This document shows, in pieces, positions 54,366-64,000 of a DNA stretch of 64,000 nt. The position numbers and the translations under genes are program-made. Position 1 is the first letter of the stretch. Each line of letters opens with the position of its first letter. The stretch covers positions 981,786 to 1,045,785 of the forward strand of contig NW_026516213.1 in NCBI RefSeq assembly GCF_025602895.1, read 5' to 3'. The DNA comes from Polychytrium aggregatum. Lineage: Eukaryota > Chytridiomycota > Chytridiomycetes > Polychytriales. The notes beneath the pieces were generated by a model, which was not told where the DNA came from, ran no database searches, and saw only the letters and a program-made list of their open reading frames with translations.

Positions 54366-57300
54366 GCGAGGTGGTCTGTTCGGCGATACGAACATCTTCC
54401 CCCTCTGACTCGTCACTATCGGACGATAAGCTTCTTCTTCCGGCCACTCTTATCGTCATGAGTCTTTCTGGCCCGGTCTCCATCTCCCTTTCTGTTTTTA
54501 TTGATGATGGATGTTCCGCTCTTGCCCTCATTGATCCTGCCTTTGCCGATCTCCATAAACTCTCTCTTATCCCTCTTTCTACTCCTTACTCCGTTTCCCT
54601 TGCTGATGGTTCTTCGGCCGGTTTCATTCGTTTCCAAACCGCGCCTTTGACTCTGACCATTGGTTCCCACACCGAGTCGATTTCTTTTCTTGTGACTCGA
54701 CTCTCCACCACTCCCATCACTCTTGGTCTTCCCTGGATGCGCTTGCATAATCCAGTTGTTAATTGGAAGTCCCTCTCCCTTTCATTCTCCGATCCCTCTT
54801 GCCTTGCTGATGGACACATCCTCGCGGATGTCTCTGCTTCTTCCTTGGACACTCCGTCCGCTTCCGGCTCCTCGCCTCCCCCTTCGGGCACTTCGCCTTT
54901 GACTCCTCCTCCCTCCGGTCCTTCCCTTACACCGGTTCCCTCCTTTGGCACTTCGCCTTCCCTTTCTTCCCGCCTTGACTCTGCTTCGCTTTCTGAAGAG
55001 CCAACGGCTTTATCTTCACCCGACATTGAGCTCGTTAATGCGGCGAGTCTTCTCCGTCTTGCACGGGAAGACAAGCTCGACATTTTCGCTGCCCAAATGG
55101 ATATCCGTCCTCCTTCGCCGGAGACGTATCCTACGGTGTCGATAAGGTCCGTGCTCACGACGAAGGTGTATGCCGAGTCTGGCACCCCTGTTGACTCTCG
55201 AGGCGTCCCACTCAAATACAATGAGTTTGGCGACGTTTTCAGCCTCAAGTCTGACCCTCCTTCTTCCTTGCCTCCTCATCGTCCGTATGACTTGTCCATT
55301 GAGTTTGTACGGACCGAGGATGGAAAGGAACCTCGTTTGCCAAAGCCGGGGAAAGTCTATCCTTTGTCCCCGGCCGAGGAATCTGCTCTTTCGGAGTATC
55401 TGACCAACGCCCTCGCACGTGGTTGGATCTCCAAATCCTCTTCTCCCGTTGGTGCTCCCTGCTTCTTCGTGAAGAAGCCCAATGGTGGTCTTCGCCTTTG
55501 CGTCGACTACCGAGGCCTCAATGCCATCACGAAGAAGAACCGTTACCCACTTCCCCTCTTCCAGGATCTTCTGGATAAACTTTCTTCTGCCCGCGTCTTC
55601 TCACACCTCGACCTTCCTGATGCTTACCACTTGGTTCGTGTCAAGAAGGGCGATGAGTGGAAGACTGCTTTTGTTTGCAAATCTGGCTCATTTGAGTACA
55701 ATGTTATCCCCTTTGGTCTTTCGAATGCCCCCGCTGCTTTTCAGTTTTTTATGAACGACATCTTCTCGGACCTCCTTGGTGTCTGTGTTGTCATTTATCT
55801 TGACGACATCCTGATCTTCTCAAAAGATCCCCAGGAGCATGAGGAGCATGTTAAGCTTGTTCTCTCTCGCCTTCGTGAACACTCCCTTAAGGTCAATCCG
55901 GCCAAGTGTTCTTTTGACCTTTCTGAAGTTGACTTTCTCGGCATGATCATTTCTGCCGATGGCATCAAAATGGACCCTGCCAAGGTCGAGGCCGTTTCCC
56001 TTTGGCCTGTTCCCTCTTCTGCTCGCGATATCCAAGTCTTTATTGGTTTCGCAAACTTTTACCGCCGCTTCGTCAAGGACTTTTCCGCACTTGCTCGTCC
56101 TTTGACTTCCCTCACTACCAAATCCTCCACCTTCTCTTGGTCTCCCGAGGCCCAAGAGGCTTTTGATTCTCTTAAACTTTCCTTCACTTCCGCACCTATT
56201 CTTCGATACTTTGATTTCTCTAAACCCGCTGTCATCGAGCCCGATGCTTCTGACTTTGCTTTGGGTGCCGTCCTTTCTCAGTTTGACCCTGACGGCGCTC
56301 TTCACCCCGTTGCTTTTCACTCTCGGCAATTCCGTCCCGCCGAGGTGAATTATGACACTCACGACAAAGAGCTCCTCGCCATTGTCGATTCCTTTACCGC
56401 CTGGCGTCATTACTTGATGGCTGCCGACCCTGATATTCCCACTCTTGTTTTCTCTGATCATCAGAACCTTACCCGGTTCACTGCCGCTTCTCAACTTTCT
56501 CGCCGCCAGTTCCGGTGGGCCCAATTCCTTTCTGACTTTGCTTTTCGCATTTACCACCGCCCTGGTCGTCTCAACACCAAAGCCGATGCTCTCAGTCGCC
56601 GTTCTGACTTTGAGATAAAGCCTGGTGACTCCCTCCACTCCACCAACTTCCTTCAGCTGTTCGAGTCTATTTCTCTCGACAGCATCACCGTTATCGGCTC
56701 GAACCCCGATTTTCTTTCCGAGATTCGAGCTGCCACCCTTTCTTGTTCCCTTCTTTCTGACTTCAACGCCAAACGTCTTGATGGCGATTACTCCTTCCGT
56801 GACGGTCTCCTTTACTTTAAAGACCTGATCGTTGTCCCTTCCCCCGAGCTCCAGCTCAAAGTGTTTGAGCAACGTCACTGCTCCGCTGCCGCTGGTCACT
56901 TTGGTCTTGCCAAGACCGTTGAGCTCATCTCCCGGGACTTTCACTGGCCCCGGCTTCGTAAGTCTGTGCGTCGCTTCATTGCTAATTGTGAAGCGTGCCA
57001 GCGAGCCAAGCCGTCCCGTCACTCCCCTTATGGTTTACTTCACCCTCTCCCCGTTCCTTCCGAACGTTGGTGGGACCTGTCGATGGACTTCATCACGGAT
57101 CTCCCACCTTCGAACGGCTTTGACTCCATCTTCGTGGTTAAGGACCGCCTGTCCAAACAAGCACACTTTGTGCCCACCACGAAGACGGTTACAGGCGAGC
57201 AAACCGCCGAACTCTTCCTCTCCCACATCTTCCGCTTGCATGGTTGTCCCCGGTCTATTGTTTCGGACCGAGGAACTCAGTTTACTTCGGCCTTCTGGAG

Positions 57301-58153
57301 GCGCTTCAATGAGCTTCTGAAGACGAAGATTTCCCTTTCTTCTGCCTTCCACCCCGAGACCGACGGTTCGACCGAGGTTCTCAACCAGGTCATCGAGCAG
57401 TATTTGCGTATCCATTGCAATTACCTGCAAGACGACTGGACCCTTCACCTTCCCCTTGCCGAGTTCACTTACAACAACTCGGAAAACACCTCCACTGGCA
57501 TGACTCCCTTCTTTGCAGTCCATGGCCATCACCCCATTTTCGATCCCTCTATCATTCGTGATCCCTCTGTTGTGCCCTCTGCCGAAGAACGTGTCGACCG
57601 ACTTCAGACCGTTCTCGAGGATCTCAAGGCCAACCTCCGGGTTGCCCAAGAGTCCTACACTTTGCAGGCCAACAAATCCCGTCTCCCCACTCCCGACATC
57701 TCCGTTGGCGACCTCGTTTTTCTTGATCGTCGCCACATCCGCACCCTTCGTCCCTCCAACAAGCTTGATCAGAAAAAGCTTGGCCCCTTTAAAGTTCTTC
57801 GCCGCATCAACCCCGTTGCCTTTGAACTTAAACTCCCTTCCACACTCAAAGTCCACCCCGTCTTTCATGTATCCCTCCTTGAACCCCGAACGAAGGACAT
57901 TGTTCCCGAGTTCACCCAACCCGAACCTCCACCCATTCTTGTTGACTCCCAGGAAGAGTTTGAGGTCGAGACTGTTCTCGATTCTCGGCTCTTCCGTGGT
58001 CGCTTACAGTACTTGGTTCAGTGGAAGGGCTATTCCGAGACTGACCGGTCTTGGGAGCCCGCTGCCAATGTTTCCCACGCCACTGATCTTGTTGCTGACT
58101 TCCACCTTCGCTATCCCTCAAAGCCGAAGGCGACGCCCGGAGTTCGTCGCTAA
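54275..58153 (+). CDS. pol: A4 Pol polyprotein (PR-RT-RNaseH-IN-chromodomain)
   Basis: Open for 1,292 codons, the only intact family A pol here. Order: linker; protease-like domain with D77-D78-G79 where retropepsins have D-S/T-G, then VSLADGSSAG and [13 protein letters not shown] with YLDD at 508-511; RNase H (EPDASDFALG, KADALSRR); integrase zinc module and DDE residues (MDFITDLP, SDRGTQF, ETDGSTEV); GPF module KLGPFKVL; chromodomain VETVLDS to YLVQWKGYSETDRSWEP. It lies in the -1 frame relative to gag with a 91-nt overlap. The 5' boundary is uncertain since it is likely made by frameshift; polypurine AAGGAAGGGGATGA follows the stop. Confidence 0.92.
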   Translation: MSRQSRCSAVPGSGQTELGKCSQPSSTSQVSEVVCSAIRTSSPSDSSLSDDKLLLPATLIVMSLSGPVSISLSVFIDDGCSALALIDPAFADLHKLSLIPLSTPYSVSLADGSSAGFIRFQTAPLTLTIGSHTESISFLVTRLSTTPITLGLPWMRLHNPVVNWKSLSLSFSDPSCLADGHILADVSASSLDTPSASGSSPPPSGTSPLTPPPSGPSLTPVPSFGTSPSLSSRLDSASLSEEPTALSSPDIELVNAASLLRLAREDKLDIFAAQMDIRPPSPETYPTVSIRSVLTTKVYAESGTPVDSRGVPLKYNEFGDVFSLKSDPPSSLPPHRPYDLSIEFVRTEDGKEPRLPKPGKVYPLSPAEESALSEYLTNALARGWISKSSSPVGAPCFFVKKPNGGLRLCVDYRGLNAITKKNRYPLPLFQDLLDKLSSARVFSHLDLPDAYHLVRVKKGDEWKTAFVCKSGSFEYNVIPFGLSNAPAAFQFFMNDIFSDLLGVCVVIYLDDILIFSKDPQEHEEHVKLVLSRLREHSLKVNPAKCSFDLSEVDFLGMIISADGIKMDPAKVEAVSLWPVPSSARDIQVFIGFANFYRRFVKDFSALARPLTSLTTKSSTFSWSPEAQEAFDSLKLSFTSAPILRYFDFSKPAVIEPDASDFALGAVLSQFDPDGALHPVAFHSRQFRPAEVNYDTHDKELLAIVDSFTAWRHYLMAADPDIPTLVFSDHQNLTRFTAASQLSRRQFRWAQFLSDFAFRIYHRPGRLNTKADALSRRSDFEIKPGDSLHSTNFLQLFESISLDSITVIGSNPDFLSEIRAATLSCSLLSDFNAKRLDGDYSFRDGLLYFKDLIVVPSPELQLKVFEQRHCSAAAGHFGLAKTVELISRDFHWPRLRKSVRRFIANCEACQRAKPSRHSPYGLLHPLPVPSERWWDLSMDFITDLPPSNGFDSIFVVKDRLSKQAHFVPTTKTVTGEQTAELFLSHIFRLHGCPRSIVSDRGTQFTSAFWRRFNELLKTKISLSSAFHPETDGSTEVLNQVIEQYLRIHCNYLQDDWTLHLPLAEFTYNNSENTSTGMTPFFAVHGHHPIFDPSIIRDPSVVPSAEERVDRLQTVLEDLKANLRVAQESYTLQANKSRLPTPDISVGDLVFLDRRHIRTLRPSNKLDQKKLGPFKVLRRINPVAFELKLPSTLKVHPVFHVSLLEPRTKDIVPEFTQPEPPPILVDSQEEFEVETVLDSRLFRGRLQYLVQWKGYSETDRSWEPAANVSHATDLVADFHLRYPSKPKATPGVRR

Positions 58154-58165
58154 GGAAGGGGATGA

Positions 58166-58956
58166 TGTTAGGGATAGCTTCTGCTTGTTCTCCACTTTGA
58201 CTGCACACTTGGCTGTTCTTTTGCCTTTCTGTTTGTTTGTGTGTAGCTTTGCAGTTCCCCTCCAATTTTCCGCCTTTTGCCTGCCATTTCCGCTCCTTCC
58301 GCACTTCCGTTTCCCCGCGCTGCTCCGCTTCCTTTGTCTTCTTCGCACGCGCCGGTTTGTTTGTGCACGCGCCTTGCTGCGATTGGTTGCAATTCGGCTG
58401 CCGGTCATGTGTCCCACCACCGGTGACTCATGACCTGCCTGACCGCCCCGATCTCTTGTTCATCTCGCATGCATTTGCCCCAACCTTATACTTGACCAAT
58501 CCGCTTCTTGGACGTTGAGTCACATTGCTTCGCCTTTGCACGTTTCTCCTGCCAGGTGCTTCGCTTTTGCTTGCGCCTCCCTCGCTTTGGTTCTCTGCCT
58601 GTCTCGGTGGTCCTTCTCGGCCCTCGTTCGTGCATCGCCCCCTTCGCCCTGCTCGATCGCCCACTTTTCCCTCCCTTGGCCGCCCTTCGCTGCCAAGTCC
58701 GGACTTGTCTATAAATAGCCTGACCCCCGCGATGTGTAGTCGAACCTCAGCGTTCAAAATAGGACTAAATAAAGTGCCTTCTACTTTATTCTCTGAGTGT
58801 TCCTCACGTCTCATTTCGAGACTAGTCTTATCTTGAACGGATCTTTGCTTCCCTCGCTCCCTCTCCGAGTCCACTTCGGACTTTACCCTTGCCTTCCCTG
58901 AGCTCACTTCGAGCTCACTTCTTCTTTTGCCGTTGAGTCCCCTTCGGACTCTAACA
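58166..58956 (+). repeat. A4 3' LTR
   Basis: 791 bp, nearly identical to the A4 5' LTR (for example CCCCTTCGG versus CCCCTTTGG near the end). Confidence 0.93.
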
Positions 58957-61586
58957 CCATCACGAAGAAGAACCGCTACCCTCTTCCCCTCTTCCAGGAT
59001 CTTCTGGATAAACTTTCTTCTGCCCGCGTCTTCTCACACCTTGATCTTCCTGATGCTTACCACTTGGTTCGTGTCAAGAAGGGCGATGAGTGGAAGACTG
59101 CTTTTGTTTGTAAATCTGGCTCATTTGAGTACAACGTTATCCCCTTTGGTCTTTCGAATGCCCCCGCTGCTTTCCAGTTTTTTATGAACGACATCTTCTC
59201 GGACCTCCTTGGTGTCTGTGTTGTCATTTATCTTGACGACATCCTGATCTTCTCAAAAGATCCCCAGGAGCATGAGGAGCATGTTAAGCTTGTTCTTTCT
59301 CGCCTTCGTGAACACTCCCTTAAGGTCAATCCGGCCAAGTGTTCTTTTGACCTTTCTGAAGTTGATTTTCTCGGCATGATCATTTCTGCCGATGGCATTA
59401 AAATGGACCCTGCCAAGGTCGAGGCCGTTTCCCTTTGGCCTGTTCCCTCTTCTGCTCGCGATATCCAAGTCTTTATTGGTTTCGCAAACTTTTATCGCCG
59501 CTTCGTCAAGGACTTTTCTGCACTTGCTCGTCCTTTGACTTCCCTCACTACCAAATCATCCACCTTCTCTTGGTCTCCCGAGGCCCAAGAGGCTTTTGAT
59601 TCTCTTAAACATTCCTTCACTTCGGCACCTATTCTTCGTTACTTTGATTTCTCCAAACCCGCTGTCATCGAGCCCGATGCTTCTGACTTTGCTTTGGGTG
59701 CCGTCCTTTCCCAGTTTGACCCTGACGGCGCTCTTCACCCCGTTGCATTTCACTCTCGGCAATTCCGTCCTGCCGAGGTGAATTATGACACTCACGACAA
59801 AGAGCTCCTTGCCATTGTCGACTCCTTTACTGCCTGGCGTCATTACTTGATGGCTGCCGACCCTGATCATCCCACTCTTGTCTTCTCTGATCACCAGAAC
59901 CTTACCCGGTTCACTTCCGCTTCTCAACTTTCTCGCCGCCAGTTCCGGTGGGCCCAATTCCTTTCTGACTTTGCTTTCCGCATTTACCACCGCCCTGGTC
60001 GCCTCAACACCAAAGCTGATGCTCTTAGTCGCCGTTCTGACTTTGAGATAAAGCCTGGTGACTCCCTCCACTCCACCAACTTCCTTCAGCTGTTCGAGTC
60101 TATTTCTCTCGACAGCATCACTGTTATCGGCTCGAATCCCGACTTTCTTTCCGAGATTCGAGCTGCCACCCTTTCTTGTTCCCTTCTTTCCGACTTCAAC
60201 GCCAAACGTCTTGATGGCGATTACTCCTTCCGTGACGGTCTCCTTTACTTTAAAGACCTGATCGTTGTCCCTTCCCCCGAGCTCCAGCTCAAAGTGTTTG
60301 AGCAACGTCACTGCTCCGCTGCCGCTGGTCACTTTGGTCTTGCCAAGACCGTTGAGCTCATCTCCCGGGACTTTCACTGGCCCCGGCTTCGTAAGTCTGT
60401 GCGTCGCTTCATTGCTAATTGTGAAGCGTGCCAGCGAGCCAAGCCGTCCCGTCACTCCCCTTATGGTTTACTTCACCCTCTCCCCGTTCCTTCCGAACGT
60501 TGGTGGGACCTGTCGATGGACTTCATCACGGATCTCCCACCTTCGAACGGCTTTGACTCCATCTTCGTGGTTAAGGACCGCCTGTCCAAACAAGCACACT
60601 TTGTGCCCACCACGAAGACGGTCACAGGCGAGCAAACCGCCGAACTCTTCCTCTCCCACATCTTCCGCTTGCATGGTTGTCCCCGGTCTATTGTTTCGGA
60701 CCGAGGAACTCAGTTTACTTCGGCCTTCTGGAGGCGCTTCAATGAGCTTCTGAAGACGAAGATTTCCCTTTCTTCTGCCTTCCACCCCGAGACCGACGGT
60801 TCGACCGAGGTTCTCAACCAGGTCATCGAGCAGTATTTGCGTATCCATTGCAATTACCTGCAAGACGACTGGACCCTTCACCTTCCCCTTGCCGAGTTCA
60901 CTTACAACAACTCGGAAAACACTTCCACTGGCATGACTCCCTTCTTTGCAGTCCATGGCCATCACCCCATTTTCGATCCCTCTATCATCCGTGATCCCTC
61001 TGTTGTGCCCTCTGCCGAAGAACGTGTCGACCGACTTCAGACCGTTCTCGAGGATCTCAAGGCCAACCTCCGGGTTGCCCAAGAGTCCTACACTGTGCAG
61101 GCCAACAAATCCCGTCTCCCCACTCCCGACATCTCCGTTGGCGACCTCGTTTTTCTTGATCGTCGCCACATCCGCACCCTTCGTCCCTCCAACAAGCTTG
61201 ATCAGAAAAAGCTTGGCCCCTTTAAAGTTCTTCGCCGCATCAACCCCGTTGCCTTTGAACTTAAACTCCCTTCCACACTTAAAGTCCACCCCGTTTTCCA
61301 TGTATCCCTCCTTGAACCCCGAACGAAGGACATTGTTCCCGAGTTCACCCAACCCGAACCACCTCCCATTCTTGTTGACTCCCAGGAAGAGTTTGAGGTC
61401 GAGACTGTTCTCGATTCTCGGCTCTTCCGTGGTCGCTTACAGTACTTGGTTCAGTGGAAGGGCTATTCCGAGACTGACCGGTCTTGGGAGCCCGCTGCCA
61501 ATGTTTCCCACGCCACTGATCTTGTTGCTGACTTCCACCTTCGCTATCCCTCAAAGCCGAAGGCGACGCCCGGAGTTCGTCGCTAA
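58957..61586 (+). pseudogene. pol: A5 pol, 3' part
   Basis: Open from ITKKNRYPLP to the stop at 61586. It contains the RT palm (YLDD), RNase H, integrase, GPF module and chromodomain without frameshift. The protease and RT fingers are missing. Residue choices such as KHSFTSAPIL match A1 rather than A2 or A4, pointing to a distinct subfamily. Confidence 0.9.
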
Positions 61587-61598
61587 GGAAGGGGATGA

Positions 61599-62389
61599 TG
61601 TTAGGGATAGCTCCTGCTTGTTCTCCACTTTGACTGCACACTTGGCTGTTCTTTTGCCTTTCTGTTTGTTTGTGTGTAGCTTTGTAGTTCCCCTCCGATT
61701 TTCCGCCTTTTGCCTGCCATTTCCGCCCATTCCGCACTTCCGTTTCCCCGCGCTGCTCCGCTTCCTTTGTCTTCTTCGCACGCGCCGGTTTGTTTGTGCA
61801 CGCGCCTTGCTGCGATTGGTTGCAATTCGGCTGCCGGTCATGTGTCCCCCCACCGGTGACTCATGACCTGCCTGACCGCCCCGATCTCTTGTTCATCTCG
61901 CATGCATTTGCCCCAACCTTATACTTGACCAATCCGCTTCTTGGACGTTGAGTCACATTGCTTCGCCTTTGCACGTTTCTCCTGCCAGGTGCTTCGCTTT
62001 TGCTTGCGCCTCTCTCGCTTTGGTTCTCTGCCTGTCTCGGTGGTCCTTCTCGGCCCTCGTTCGTGCATCGCCCCCTTCGCCCTGCTCGATCGCCCACTTT
62101 TCCCTCCCTTGGCCGCCCTTCGCTGCCAAGTCCGGACTTGTCTATAAATAGCCTGACCCCCGCGATGTGTAGTCGAACCTCAGCGTTCAAAATAGGACTA
62201 AATAAAGTGCCTTCTACTTTATTCTCTGAGTGTTCCTCACGTCTCATTTCGAGACTAGTCTTATCTTGAACGGATCTTTGCTTCCCTCGCTCCCTCTCCG
62301 AGTCCACTTCGGACTTTACCCTTGCTTTCCCTGAGCTCACTTCGAGCTCACCTCTTCTTTTGCCGTTGAGTCCCCCTCGGACTCTAACA
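61599..62389 (+). repeat. A5 3' LTR
   Basis: 791 bp, ending GACTCTAACA, followed directly by family C integrase. Confidence 0.92.
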
Positions 62390-63312
62390 TCGTGACGGAC
62401 AGGGGTCCGCAGTTCAAGTCCACCTTCTGGCGACGATTCCATGAGCTTCTGGGCACTTTGACTGACCTGTCCAGCGCCTACCACCCCGAGTCGGATGGGC
62501 AGTCGGAAAGAGTCAACAGCGTCCTCGAAACCTTCATCCGATGTTACTGCGATTACCAACAGGACGATTGGGTCTCGCTTTTGCCGTTAGCTGAGTTCGC
62601 ATACAATAACTCGGCCCACTCGAGCACCAAGAGCACACCGTTCTATGCGAACTACGGATTCCACCCTGCCTGTGACTTCAAGCTGTCGACCCAGTCCGAG
62701 GTGCCTGCAGCCGAGGAGCGCATCGAAAAAATCAAGCAGCACCTCGAACAACTCAAGACTCACCTCGCGGACGCACAGTCCAGACAGAAGGCCAACGCCG
62801 ACAGGCACCGTAAGTCTTTTGACATTGCCGTCGGATCCAAGGTCTGGTTGTCTCGTCGCAACATAAGGACGCAGCGCCCAAGCGACAAGCTGGATTGGAA
62901 GCGCCTTGGACCCTTCGAAGTCGTTAGGGCGATCAACGAGGTGGCCTTCGAACTCAAGCTGCCGAAGTCGATGGCCCGGATCCATCCGGTGTTCCATGCG
63001 TCTCTGCTGGAACCGGTCAAGCCCAATGAGCTCCCAGGACGACAGGGACCTCCTCCACCGCCGATCGAAATTGACGGCCACGAAGAATACGAGGTGCAGG
63101 AGATACTGGACTCGAGGGTAAGAGGTAATAAGTTGGAATACCTGATCCGATGGAGGGGCTACGGACCAGACGAAGACTCGTGGGAATCCGAAGAGAATTG
63201 CAGGAGCGCACCTCAAGTAGTCCAAGAATTCCATCAACGGTACCCCTTGAAGCCTCGAACGCCGACCAAGACCAAGTCCGCAAGACACCCCAGACATAGG
63301 AAGGGGGCTTAG
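62390..63312 (+). pseudogene. pol: Element C pol: integrase C-terminal half and chromodomain
   Basis: Third chromovirus family. About 307 codons start mid-integrase at the second catalytic Asp (VTDRGPQF), then the Glu region (PESDGQSERV), FAYNNS, the GPF module RLGPFEVV, HPVFHASLLEP and a chromodomain EYEVQEIL to YLIRWRGYGPDEDSW, ending in a basic tail. It is open to the stop. Everything upstream is missing where A5 abuts. Family C is close to but clearly distinct from A and B in sequence and LTR. Confidence 0.9.
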
Positions 63313-63323
63313 GGAGAGGGTGA

Positions 63324-63684
63324 TGTAATGGGCACGCGGACAGGGAGCTCCGGGACGACCCGGAAGGCATCCCGAGGTGTTATGAACGTGACTGACAGTC
63401 GCGCGACACGTCACTCATGATCCACCCTGCATGGCCACATGGTCATGATTCATGACCGTGGGAAACATATGATCGGAGACTAAATATATTCTCCGAAGGG
63501 CGAGCGGGGGGGGAGTAGGCATAGACTTAAATAGACCACCCCGCTCCCCTCCTGATGAACGCTAGTGAATTATCACTTCTAATAAACGATTATCACTCTC
63601 CTTGTCTGTCCCTGTTCCCGTCCCGTCCTAGCTCCCCTGTCCCTGCCCTTGATTCCCCTGCCCTGCCCTCGCCAATTCCTGACA
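63324..63684 (+). repeat. Family C 3' LTR
   Basis: Preceded by a purine-rich tract (AAGGGGGCTTAGGGAGAGGG). It starts TGTAATGGGC and ends TTCCTGACA, 361 bp. It contains TTAAATA (possible promoter box) and CTAATAAACGA. Two degraded relatives lie at 3651-4032 and 4104-4520. The end is set by the TG...CA rule and the relatives, not by a second LTR. Confidence 0.7.
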
Positions 63685-64000
63685 CGAGGGGGCTTAGCCC
63701 GCGCCAAGGAGCGCAGGCAAGCCGGTCCGCTACCCCCCAGGGATGTAAATGCAAGGCGTCGCCCGCCGAAAATAAACCGGCGAGACGACAACACCGTCCT
63801 TCGCCTAGTAAACCAGTCGTTACCCGCTCACTCCAGTCCGTCCGCTCTCGTCCAGTCCCCAGTCCTGTTACAGGTCCGCTCTCGACGCTGATCACCACCC
63901 GCTCCGCCAACTCGACCAAGTCCGTCGTCTGGGACGACAACGCCATCGCCGCCTTCGAGCAGCTCAAGTTGCTCTCGCCTCAGTCGCTGCACATGGTCAA
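63685..64000 (+). other. Unassigned flank with an open frame running off the edge
   Basis: A frame open to the window end reads STLITTRSANSTKSVVWDDN and continues AIAAFEQLKLLSPQSLHM. It looks protein-like but has no upstream ATG in frame. CTGTTACAG just before 63872 could be a 3' splice site, or the TTACA could be an LTR end before a gag. I cannot decide. Confidence 0.25.

Larger units (their letters stand above)
52544..58956 (+). mobile_element. Element A4, complete family A chromovirus
   Basis: 6,413 bp with two near-identical 791-bp LTRs, self-priming site, gag with small defects and intact pol. The flanking sequences repeat 23 bp (52521-52543 and 58957-58979), far longer than a normal target duplication. 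Confidence 0.93.
58957..62389 (+). mobile_element. Element A5, 3' half of a family A chromovirus
   Basis: RT to chromodomain plus 3' LTR. The 3' LTR differs from the A3 5' LTR at about eight positions in the first 200 bp, so A3 and A5 are probably halves of different insertions. The right flank is element C integrase. Confidence 0.88.

Noticed and set aside
6079-62389. Repeat-induced point mutation of the repeats
   Set aside because: Copies differ by few, mixed substitutions and keep long open frames; there is no excess of C-to-T change.

Overview
The window is eukaryotic and almost certainly fungal. It holds three Pol III tRNA genes, Ty3/Gypsy retrotransposons whose pol ends in a chromodomain (chromoviruses), an APE-type LINE and a decayed Fanzor (eukaryotic TnpB-like) remnant. 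Fanzor plus abundant chromoviruses fits an early-diverging fungus such as a chytrid or Mucoromycota relative, but no host protein gene is available to fix the species. From about 6 kb to the right edge I see no credible host gene, apart from a possible reading frame running off the end.

Layout. 1-5.6 kb: AT-richer, decayed DNA with the Fanzor remnant, three diverged copies of a short repeat, and two degraded LTRs related to the family C LTR at 63.3 kb. 5.6-5.9 kb: tRNA-Met(CAT), tRNA-Glu(CTC) and tRNA-Asp(GTC). 6.1-62.4 kb: a nested retrotransposon block. 62.4-63.7 kb: the 3' end of a third chromovirus (C). 63.7-64 kb: unassigned DNA and an open frame.

I use local names. Family A is a chromovirus of about 6.4 kb with a 791-bp LTR: A1 on the minus strand, A2, A3 and A5 partial or damaged, A4 with an intact pol. 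Family B is a chromovirus of 5,467 bp with a 309-bp LTR, and B4 is structurally complete. Family C is a 3' fragment. The LINE is about 6.85 kb, minus strand, in at least three head-to-tail units whose poly(A) tails abut the 5' end of the next unit.

Nesting order. The LINE array is oldest. B3 inserted into the ORF2 of LINE2 (5-bp target duplication TGGGC) and B4 inserted into B3 (GCTCC). B1 and B2 form a composite best explained by one B inserting into another followed by recombination. A2 lies in B2 with 359 bp of B missing. A4 lies between half-elements A3 and A5, which share a 23-bp overlap and appear to come from different insertions. Removing B3 restores a 1,224-codon ORF2 in frame, which supports the reconstruction.

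How the parts work. Both chromoviruses encode Gag and then Pro-RT-RNaseH-IN-chromodomain in a -1 overlapping frame. B carries a tRNA-type primer-binding site. A instead shows a 12-nt self-complementarity between the predicted RNA 5' end and the site just after the LTR, as in Tf1-type self-priming. The LINE couples ORF1 and ORF2 by an ATGA stop/start overlap and carries 20-bp tandem monomers in its 5' UTR. Many frameshifts in A2, A3 and A4 show both alternative bases of a variable codon position side by side, which looks like a consensus artefact rather than biology.
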